A stretch of 20,781 nucleotides of DNA, taken from positions 1 to 20,781 of the forward strand of contig JAPHSB010000089.1 of assembly GCA_026193295.1 (NCBI GenBank), in the 5' to 3' direction. The DNA comes from Lysobacterales bacterium (lineage in GTDB: Bacteria; Pseudomonadota; Gammaproteobacteria; Xanthomonadales; SZUA-36). The notes under the pieces are model-generated. The model was given only the letters and a program-made list of their open reading frames with translations. It was not told the origin of the DNA and did not search any database. Below are positions 14,778-20,781 of the stretch, one piece after another. The translations under genes were made by a program, and so were the position numbers. Each line of letters begins with the position of its first letter. Positions within the stretch are counted from its first letter, which is position 1.

Positions 14778-16076
14778 GTGACTTCGACCATCAATTCAAT
14801 TCGGGGCATGCATGATTTGCTTCCCGAGGACATGCATCTCTGGCACCGGTTTGAACAGACCATCAGGGACGTATTCTCGGCGTATGGTTTCAACGAGATT
14901 CGCGTCCCGGTCGTGGAAAAGACCGAACTGTTTGCCCGCGCCATCGGTGACGCCACCGACGTGGTCGAGAAGGAAATGTACAGTTTCGTGGATCGCAACG
15001 GCGATTCGCTGAGCCTGAGACCCGAGGGAACCGCCGGCGTGGTCCGCGCGGTTCTGCAGAACGGCCTGTTGTACGGCGCGCCTTTGCGGCTCTGGTACAT
15101 GGGACCCATGTTCCGCCGGGAACGGCCGCAGAAAGGCCGCACCCGCCAATTTCACCAGGTAGGCGCGGAGGTGTTCGGCGCGGTTGGCCCCGACGCCGAA
15201 GCCGAACTGCTGGCCATGGCCCAGAGGGTCTGGCGGCGGTTGGGCCTGGACGAGCTGCGGCTGGAAATCAATTCACTGGGTTCGGCGGAGGAGCGCGCGG
15301 CCTTCCGCACCGATCTGCATGCCTTTCTGTCCGGACGCAAGAACGAGCTGGATGAAGACAGCCGCCGGCGGCTGGATCGCAACCCGATGCGCATACTGGA
15401 CAGCAAGAATCCCAAAATGCAGGCGTTGTTGGGCGAGGCGCCGTTGTTGCACGACTTTCTCGGTGCCGAGTCGCTCGCGCATTTCGACGAATTTCGACGC
15501 CTGCTGGAGCGGCTCGGCGTGGCATACGTGGTCAACCCGCGGCTGGTGCGTGGCCTGGATTATTACTGCCACAGCGTTTTCGAGTGGGTCACGGACGCGT
15601 TGGGCGCCCAGGGCACGGTATGCGCGGGAGGCCGCTATGATGGACTGGTCGAAATCCAGGGCGGCAAAGCCTGGCCCGGCGTCGGTTTCGCAATGGGCCA
15701 GGAGCGCCTGGTCGAGTTGATGCGCATGCAGGTAGCAGCGGAGGCGGAAGCCCCCCATGTATACCTCGTGATGGCCGGGCAGGGTACTGTCGAGGACGGG
15801 CTGGCAATCGCCGAACGTTTGCGGGAGGACGTGCCGGGCTTGCGCATCCAGTCCAATTTGGGTGGTGGCAGCTTCAAAGCCCAATTCAAACGGGCTGACC
15901 GCAGCGGCGCCAGCCTCGCCGTGGTGCTCGGCGAAGATGAAATCAGGCAAGGGCAGGCAACGGTGAAGCCGTTGCGTTCGCAGGAAGCCCAGCAGCAGAT
16001 CCCGCTGGATCGTCTTGCCGACTGGTTGAAAGATTGGTTCAAACAGGCAGGACCCGGAATGGCCGGCTCATGCTAA
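14778..16076 (+). CDS. hisS: Histidyl-tRNA synthetase
   Basis: This 432-residue class II synthetase charges tRNA-His. Motif 1 is around YGFNEIRVPVVEKTELFARA (36-55). Motif 2 is FRRERPQKGRTRQFHQ (112-127). The two histidine-specific signatures are RGLDYYCHSVFEW (258-270) and GGRYDGL (284-290), and motif 3 is GVGFAMGQERL (301-311). The C-terminal anticodon-binding domain is complete. The start is GTG, giving MTSTINSIRGMHDLLPED as in homologues; the ribosome binding site is weak (AAAGAGA, rather far upstream). yfgM follows after 34 bp, as is usual. Confidence 0.98.
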   Translation: MTSTINSIRGMHDLLPEDMHLWHRFEQTIRDVFSAYGFNEIRVPVVEKTELFARAIGDATDVVEKEMYSFVDRNGDSLSLRPEGTAGVVRAVLQNGLLYGAPLRLWYMGPMFRRERPQKGRTRQFHQVGAEVFGAVGPDAEAELLAMAQRVWRRLGLDELRLEINSLGSAEERAAFRTDLHAFLSGRKNELDEDSRRRLDRNPMRILDSKNPKMQALLGEAPLLHDFLGAESLAHFDEFRRLLERLGVAYVVNPRLVRGLDYYCHSVFEWVTDALGAQGTVCAGGRYDGLVEIQGGKAWPGVGFAMGQERLVELMRMQVAAEAEAPHVYLVMAGQGTVEDGLAIAERLREDVPGLRIQSNLGGGSFKAQFKRADRSGASLAVVLGEDEIRQGQATVKPLRSQEAQQQIPLDRLADWLKDWFKQAGPGMAGSC

Positions 16077-16110
16077 GATAGGCAGTTTTCGCGACCCCCT
16101 GGATACTATC

Positions 16111-16770
16111 ATGGTAGAGATTTACGACGCCCACGAGCAGGGCGAGATTGTCAAGAAATGGCTGCGGGAAAATGGCAGCGCCATTGTCATGGGCCTGGTC
16201 ATCGCCTTTGGCGGCCTGTTTGGCTTCAAGCAATGGCAGAGCTGGCAGGAAAACAGCCGGCAGCGGGCCGCCACCGAATTCGAGGTGATGGATCAGCTGC
16301 TCTCGGCCGGGCAGGTCGATGCGGCCATGGAGAACTTCCAGAATTTACAGGACGATTTTGCCAAGTCCCCCTACACTTCGATGGCTGCGCTGAAAATGGC
16401 GCGCGCCCGGATCGACTTGAACCAGGCCGACCTGGCGATCGGACTCTACCGGTCAGTGATGGATAACGGTCATCCCAAGGCCCTCGCCACGGTCGCGCGG
16501 GAGCGCCTGGCTCGCGTCCTGCTCGACCTGGGCCGGGCGGATGAGGCGCTGCAGGTCCTCAACGGCGCGACGGAAATCAGTGGTTTTGAATCCCGTTTCG
16601 CCGAGGTCCGCGGGGATATCCATTATTCACAGGGCCAAACCGACGAGGCCGCGGCTGCCTACCTGGAAGCGCTGCAGCAACTGGAAAGCGGCGTCGGCGA
16701 CCGCGCCAAACTGCGCATGAAACTACAGGCCCTGGGCGCCGAGCTACCTGACGACGGCACCGAATCGTGA
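16111..16770 (+). CDS. yfgM: YfgM family ancillary translocon protein (TPR)
   Basis: The 219-residue protein has a short cytoplasmic N-terminus (VEIYDAHEQGEIVKKWLREN), one membrane segment (about 22-39) and a periplasmic domain of tetratricopeptide-like helices (DUF2133-type). In E. coli, YfgM is an inner-membrane protein that binds PpiD and the SecYEG translocon and helps hand over periplasmic and outer-membrane proteins. The context fits, since its stop overlaps the bamB start (GTGA). The start ATG has only a weak ribosome binding site. Length and order in the cluster are as expected. Confidence 0.94.
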   Translation: MVEIYDAHEQGEIVKKWLRENGSAIVMGLVIAFGGLFGFKQWQSWQENSRQRAATEFEVMDQLLSAGQVDAAMENFQNLQDDFAKSPYTSMAALKMARARIDLNQADLAIGLYRSVMDNGHPKALATVARERLARVLLDLGRADEALQVLNGATEISGFESRFAEVRGDIHYSQGQTDEAAAAYLEALQQLESGVGDRAKLRMKLQALGAELPDDGTES

Positions 16771-17945
16771 ATCTCTGGCGGCTGATCGCCAAGCCGTTTC
16801 TGGCCCTGTCCCTCGCGCTTGTCCTGCTGCAGGGCTGCAGCTGGATTCGCAGCTGGGGGGATCCGGAGCCGGGCGATCCCGCGCCGCTGGTCGAGTTCGA
16901 GGAGTCGCTCAAGGTCCGCAAGATCTGGTCGACCAGTATTGGCGACGGCATGGGCAAGCAGGGTCTGAGCATGGCGCCGGTTTACTCCTCAGGTATCCTG
17001 ATCGCGGCCGACTACGAAGGCCGTCTGGCCGCGGTCGATGCGGAGTCCGGCCGCATGAAATGGCAGCTCAAGACCAAGCAGCCGTTCTCCGGCGGACCGG
17101 GGCTCGACGATGATCACATCTACATGGGCACCATCGACGGCCGCGTGATTGCGTACGACCGCTCGGGTGGGGCCGAGCTGTGGAACGCCCAGGTCTCCTC
17201 GGAAGTATTGTCGCCGCCCGCATCCGCCGACGGAATCGTCGCTGTTCGGTGCATCGACGGCCGCGTGTTCGGGCTCGACGCGGTCAGTGGCCGGCGCTTG
17301 TGGATCTACGATCACAAGGTTCCCCTGCTTGCGCTGCGCGGCGAAGCCGACCTGCTGATTCGGGCAGGTATCGTCTTTGTCGGCTACGACGATGGCAGCG
17401 TGGTCGCATTGCGGCTGGCCGACGGCAGCGTGGTATGGAGCCAGGCCATCTCCTCGCAGGAAGGGCGTACGGAACTTGAGCGCCTGGCGGATATCGGGCA
17501 ACAGATGGTCATCGTGGCATCGGACCTGATCGTGTCGAGCTACAAATCCCGGATCGTGTCGCTGGCTGCCGACTCTGGCCGGCTGCTGTGGTTCAAGGAC
17601 ATCTCGTCGGCAACCGGCGTCGTGGTTGATCGCACCAACCTGTCGGTGAGCGAGAAGAACGATGACCTGTGGATGCTCGATCGCCGCAACGGCTCAACCA
17701 TCTGGAAGGTCGACCAATTGACCAACCGCGGTCTGACGCGGCCGGCCTTTTACGGCGACTACGTGGTCGTGGGCGACCAGGAAGGTTATCTCCATTGGCT
17801 CGACAGTGAGATCGGCTCCTTCGTGGCCCGAAACAGGGCCGGCAAGAATGGGTTCGCGGCTGCGCCGCTGACCGTCGGCACGACCATGTACGTTCTCACA
17901 CAGAAGGGCGACCTGATCGCCTTCCGTGCCGGTTCCGCCTTGTAG
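16767..17945 (+). CDS. bamB: Outer-membrane protein assembly lipoprotein BamB
   Basis: The 392-residue lipoprotein has a signal ending LVLLQGC (Cys24) and an eight-bladed PQQ-like beta-propeller. Repeated blades are easy to see as GRLAAVDAESGRMKW, GRVIAYDRSGGAELW, GRVFGLDAVSGRRLW and GSVVALRLADGSVVW. The BamB-typical EGRTELERLADI block lies at about residues 232-243. BamB joins BamA in the complex that inserts beta-barrel proteins into the outer membrane. The start is GTG, overlapping the yfgM stop by four bases, so translation is probably coupled. der follows after 21 bp. Confidence 0.96.
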   Translation: MNLWRLIAKPFLALSLALVLLQGCSWIRSWGDPEPGDPAPLVEFEESLKVRKIWSTSIGDGMGKQGLSMAPVYSSGILIAADYEGRLAAVDAESGRMKWQLKTKQPFSGGPGLDDDHIYMGTIDGRVIAYDRSGGAELWNAQVSSEVLSPPASADGIVAVRCIDGRVFGLDAVSGRRLWIYDHKVPLLALRGEADLLIRAGIVFVGYDDGSVVALRLADGSVVWSQAISSQEGRTELERLADIGQQMVIVASDLIVSSYKSRIVSLAADSGRLLWFKDISSATGVVVDRTNLSVSEKNDDLWMLDRRNGSTIWKVDQLTNRGLTRPAFYGDYVVVGDQEGYLHWLDSEIGSFVARNRAGKNGFAAAPLTVGTTMYVLTQKGDLIAFRAGSAL

Positions 17946-17966
17946 CCCGGCGGCAGGGCATCGCCC

Positions 17967-19370
17967 GTGTTACCCGTTGTCGCCATAGTCGGAAGGCCGA
18001 ACGTCGGTAAATCCACCCTGTTCAACGCGCTGACCCGAACACGCGACGCACTGGTGGCCGACGTGCCGGGCGTCACGCGCGATCGCCAGTACGGCATCTC
18101 GCGCGTGGGGCGCCGTCCCTGTCTGCTGGTCGATACCGGTGGGCTGGTTTCCCAGGCCGAGGGCATCGACTACCTGACCGCCGGGCAGGTTCACCAGGCT
18201 ATCGATGAAGCGCAACTGGTCTTGTTCGTCGTGAGCGCGCGCGACGGACTCACCGGCGAGGACCAGGAGATCGCAGCCTTGTTGCGGCGCGCTTCGAAGG
18301 AAGTCCTGTTGGTGGCGAACAAGGTCGACGGCATGGACGAATCCGTAGCTGCGGTCGAGTTCGCCCGCCTGGGTATGGGCGAGGCGCACCTGGTAACGGC
18401 CTCGCACCAGCGCGGTCTGGATGCGATGATGGACGCGGTCGACGACTGCCTGCCCGAAACCGAAGAAGAAGAGACTGCGGAGGAAGATCCGGAGCGTCTC
18501 CGGCTGGCCATCGTTGGGCGCCCGAACGTGGGCAAGTCCACCCTGGTGAACCGCTTGCTGGGGGAAGAGCGCGTAATGGCGTTCGATCAGCCAGGTACCA
18601 CCCGGGATACCATCAGCGTCGAACTCGAGCGCGACGGGCAGAAATACCTGTTGGTCGACACCGCCGGCGTCCGGCGCCGCTCCAAGATCGCCGATGCGGT
18701 CGAGCGGTTCAGCACCATCAAGGCGCTGCAGGCCATCGACCGCGCCCACGTCGTGGTATTGATGCTGGATGCCCGCGAAGGCCTCACAGACCAGGACACC
18801 ACCTTGCTGGGGCATGCGCTGACGCAGGGCAGGGCGCTGGTCATCGCGCTCAACAAGTGGGACGGTCTGGACGCGGACCACCGCAAAGCGGTGCGCACCG
18901 AACTGGAGCGCAAACTGACCTATGTGGACTGGGCGCAGCGGGTGACGATTTCAGCGCTGCACGGATCGGGTCTGCAGGAGTTGCTCGATGCGGTTCAGCG
19001 TGCCTGGCGCAGCGCCATGACCGAGTTCAGTACGCCGGAGCTGACACGCGTGCTCAGGGCCGCGTTCGAAGCACACCAGCCGCCCATGCGCCAGGGTCGG
19101 ACGGCCAAGCTGCGCTATGCCCACGCCGGCGGCAAGCTGCCGCCCCGCATCGTCATACATGGAAGCCGGACCGATACCATTCCCGATTCATACCGGCGCT
19201 TCCTGGCCAGTCGCTTCATCAAGCACTTCAAGCTCAAGGGCACGCCGTTGTTCATCGATTTCCGGGACAGCGACAACCCCTACAAGGACCGCAAGAACAA
19301 ACTGACACCGCGCCAGCTCGACAAACGACGGCGCCTCAGGAAATTCACCGCGCGCAAGGGCCGCAAGTAG
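17967..19370 (+). CDS. der: Ribosome-associated GTPase Der (EngA)
   Basis: The 467-residue protein has two GTPase domains in tandem. The first has GRPNVGKST (9-17), DTGG (56-59) and NKVD (118-121). The second has GRPNVGKST (184-192), DTAG (231-234) and NKWD (296-299). An acidic linker (ETEEEETAEED) joins them, and a C-terminal KH-like domain ends in a very basic tail. Der is needed for maturation of the 50S ribosomal subunit. The start is GTG, preceded by GGCAGGG about ten bases upstream. It is the last gene of the plus-strand cluster and converges on the glutathione peroxidase gene, with only 28 bp between their stops. Confidence 0.98.
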   Translation: MLPVVAIVGRPNVGKSTLFNALTRTRDALVADVPGVTRDRQYGISRVGRRPCLLVDTGGLVSQAEGIDYLTAGQVHQAIDEAQLVLFVVSARDGLTGEDQEIAALLRRASKEVLLVANKVDGMDESVAAVEFARLGMGEAHLVTASHQRGLDAMMDAVDDCLPETEEEETAEEDPERLRLAIVGRPNVGKSTLVNRLLGEERVMAFDQPGTTRDTISVELERDGQKYLLVDTAGVRRRSKIADAVERFSTIKALQAIDRAHVVVLMLDAREGLTDQDTTLLGHALTQGRALVIALNKWDGLDADHRKAVRTELERKLTYVDWAQRVTISALHGSGLQELLDAVQRAWRSAMTEFSTPELTRVLRAAFEAHQPPMRQGRTAKLRYAHAGGKLPPRIVIHGSRTDTIPDSYRRFLASRFIKHFKLKGTPLFIDFRDSDNPYKDRKNKLTPRQLDKRRRLRKFTARKGRK

Positions 19371-19398
19371 CGGCCGCAGTGCCGAACGGCTTGCGCCG

Positions 19399-19887
19399 TC
19401 AGACCGTCCAGGAATTGAGATTCCTTTCGATTTCGTGACGAAAGCCGGGTTCATCGGGCTCTACCTTCGAGGGCCAGTGGTGAACCAGGTCACCCTCACG
19501 GCCAAACAGGTATTTGTGGAAATTCCAGCGGGGCAGGATGTCGCTGGTGAATTCCTCGCGCATGGCGATGAACAGCGGATGCGGGCGTCGGCCGAGGATG
19601 GACTGTTTTTCCGTCATCGGAAAAGTCACCCCGAAGTGACTGCTGCAAAACTCGTGGATGGTTGCTTCGTCTCCCGGCTCCTGGGCCCCGAAGTCGTTGC
19701 ATGGGATGCCGATGACCACCAGGCCGCTGTGCCGATATTCCTGCCACACGGCCTGCAGCTTCGCATACTGGGGGGTGAAGCCACACTCCGATGCGGTGTT
19801 GACCAGAAGCAGCGGCTGGCCCTTCCAGCGTTCCAGCGGCATGCTGGCGCCGGTTACCGAACGAAAGGCAAATTCGTGAACGCGCAT
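19399..19887 (-). CDS. Glutathione peroxidase family protein (thioredoxin-dependent type likely)
   Basis: The protein has 162 residues from the ATG at 19887, with a GAGG ribosome binding site eight bases upstream; a longer in-frame start at 19989 would run into folD and was rejected. The catalytic tetrad is intact: Cys35 (NTASECGFTPQY, Cys rather than selenocysteine), Gln69 (AQEPG), Trp121 and Asn122 (RWNFHKYL). Cys81 in EFCSSHFGVTFP is at the resolving-cysteine position of yeast Gpx3-like enzymes. This points to a two-cysteine cycle reduced by thioredoxin, not glutathione. The usual CNQF is CNDF here. It reduces peroxides, probably in the cytoplasm, as no signal peptide is present. It is divergent from folD and convergent with der. 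Confidence 0.93.
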   Translation of the reverse strand: MRVHEFAFRSVTGASMPLERWKGQPLLLVNTASECGFTPQYAKLQAVWQEYRHSGLVVIGIPCNDFGAQEPGDEATIHEFCSSHFGVTFPMTEKQSILGRRPHPLFIAMREEFTSDILPRWNFHKYLFGREGDLVHHWPSKVEPDEPGFRHEIERNLNSWTV

Positions 19888-19958
19888 GGCGTATACCTCG
19901 CTAAATAAAATACAATGCCGGGCACAATGAACAACAAGCGAGCCACGGCCCAGACACC
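19888..19958. promoter_or_regulatory. Short divergent region between glutathione peroxidase and folD
   Basis: This 71-bp stretch must carry the promoters of both genes unless they lie inside the coding regions. It is unusually AT-rich around 19901-19916. TACAAT (19911-19916) and TAAAAT (19906-19911) could be -10 elements for folD. On the minus strand TATTTT, with TTGTTC 16 bp upstream, is a weak candidate for the peroxidase. None has a convincing -35. Confidence 0.35.
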
Positions 19959-20781
19959 ATGAATACACCGGATCAGCCCCCCAATGCAAAAATCCTCGAT
20001 GGCAAAGAGGTGAGCACAGCCATCATCGGCTGTGTTCGGGAGTCCATCGAGGCGCACGTGCTAGGTGGTGGGCGGCGCCCCGGCCTGGCGGTCGTGCTGG
20101 TCGGCAGCGACCCTGCTTCGTCCATCTACGTCCGCGCCAAGCGCCGCGATTGCGAGCGGGCCGGTATCCTGGCACGCGATTTCGACTTGCCCGCGACCAC
20201 GACGCAGGATGAGTTGCTGGGCCTGATCGACCGGCTCAACGAGGATCCGCAAATCGACGGTATCCTGGTGCAGTTGCCCCTGCCGGACCATATCGAGGAG
20301 ACGTCGGTCACCAACCGCATTTGCTCAGACAAGGACGTCGATGGCTTCCATGCCTTCAACGTAGGCAAACTCGCCCTGCGCCAGCCCGGACTGCGGCCCT
20401 GCACGCCGCGCGGGATCATGGCGCTGCTGCATTATTACGGCATCGCCAATCGCTCCATGCACGCCGTGATCGTCGGCGCCTCCAACATCGTGGGCCGGCC
20501 GATGGCGCTGGAGCTGCTGCTGACCGGTTCGACGGTCACTGTCAGTCACCGGTTTACCCATGACCTCGACAAACACGTGCGTGGCGCGGAACTCCTGATC
20601 AGCGCGATCGGCAAGCCCGGCATCATCGATTCGGAGTGGATACCCCGCGGCGCGATTGTCGTGGACGTGGGGATCAACCGTCTGCCGGATGGCCGGCTGG
20701 TGGGTGATATCGATTTCGAGTCGGCGGCAAAACGCGCGTCGTGGATCACCCCGGTACCCGGTGGGGTAGGGCCGATGACGC
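19959..20781 (+). CDS. folD: Bifunctional methylenetetrahydrofolate dehydrogenase/cyclohydrolase FolD (partial)
   Basis: I read this frame directly; 274 codons are present and the stop lies beyond the window. By comparison with the 288-residue E. coli protein, only about 10-20 residues are missing. FolD interconverts 5,10-methylene-, 5,10-methenyl- and 10-formyl-tetrahydrofolate, using NADP. The catalytic region SIYVRAKRRDCERAGI holds Tyr57 and Lys61. ILVQLPLPDH, KDVDGFHAFNVGKLA, PCTPRGIMALL, the nucleotide-binding GASNIVGRPMALELL and the final PGGVGPMT are all family signatures. The ATG at 19959 gives a normal N-terminus with a short extra leader; no strong ribosome binding site is seen. The gene is divergent from the glutathione peroxidase. 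Confidence 0.97.
   Translation, partial: MNTPDQPPNAKILDGKEVSTAIIGCVRESIEAHVLGGGRRPGLAVVLVGSDPASSIYVRAKRRDCERAGILARDFDLPATTTQDELLGLIDRLNEDPQIDGILVQLPLPDHIEETSVTNRICSDKDVDGFHAFNVGKLALRQPGLRPCTPRGIMALLHYYGIANRSMHAVIVGASNIVGRPMALELLLTGSTVTVSHRFTHDLDKHVRGAELLISAIGKPGIIDSEWIPRGAIVVDVGINRLPDGRLVGDIDFESAAKRASWITPVPGGVGPMT

Noticed and set aside
16074..16110. Promoter in the hisS-yfgM gap
   Set aside because: TACTAT occurs, but it lies a few bases before the yfgM ATG with no -35, so read-through from hisS is more likely.
19386..19399. Terminator between der and the glutathione peroxidase
   Set aside because: ACGGC-TTGC-GCCGT is only a 5-bp stem with no T-run on either strand and touches the peroxidase stop codon.

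Overview
The window is GC-rich and almost fully coding. It looks like the chromosome of a gammaproteobacterium, probably not an enterobacterium. The right half holds the gammaproteobacterial housekeeping series ndk, rlmN, pilW/pilF, rodZ, hisS, yfgM, bamB, der. FadE is the long (about 815 residue) gammaproteobacterial type, and RodZ, BamB and YfgM all fit that class. I cannot name a genus. All assignments come from reading the translated sequence; no database search was run.

Left region (1-7226, minus strand). Seven tightly packed genes are read right to left: a MoxR AAA+ ATPase, a DUF58 protein, a TgpA-type membrane transglutaminase, an Slp-like outer-membrane lipoprotein, a DUF2461 protein, LemA, and a DUF2207 membrane protein cut by the window edge. 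Several junctions overlap by 1-8 bases, so translation is probably coupled. The moxR-DUF58-tgpA core is a well known arrangement; the four-gene tail is less usual.

Centre (7227-11464). A 152-bp divergent region separates moxR from a patatin-like phospholipase on the plus strand. The phospholipase converges on fadE (minus strand) across an intergenic stretch built from two identical 51-bp repeats. Upstream of fadE lies a 335-bp divergent region before ndk. It holds five short hairpins within about 120 bp, then an AT-rich block leading to ndk.

Right region (11465-19370, plus strand). ndk, rlmN, pilW, rodZ, hisS, yfgM, bamB and der probably form one or a few operons. They serve nucleotide balance, rRNA/tRNA modification, type IV pilus assembly, cell shape, histidyl-tRNA charging, outer-membrane protein assembly and ribosome maturation. 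ispG, which often lies between rodZ and hisS, is absent: only 92 bp separate them. GTG starts are frequent (ndk, pilW, hisS, bamB, der).

Right end (19371-20781). A Cys-type glutathione peroxidase on the minus strand is divergent from folD, which runs off the window with only its last residues missing.

I found no tRNA, rRNA, CRISPR array, insertion sequence or prophage. The most interesting non-coding features are the hairpin cluster at 11242-11361 and the paired repeats at 8546-8668. I saw no clear sign of an entirely new gene system.
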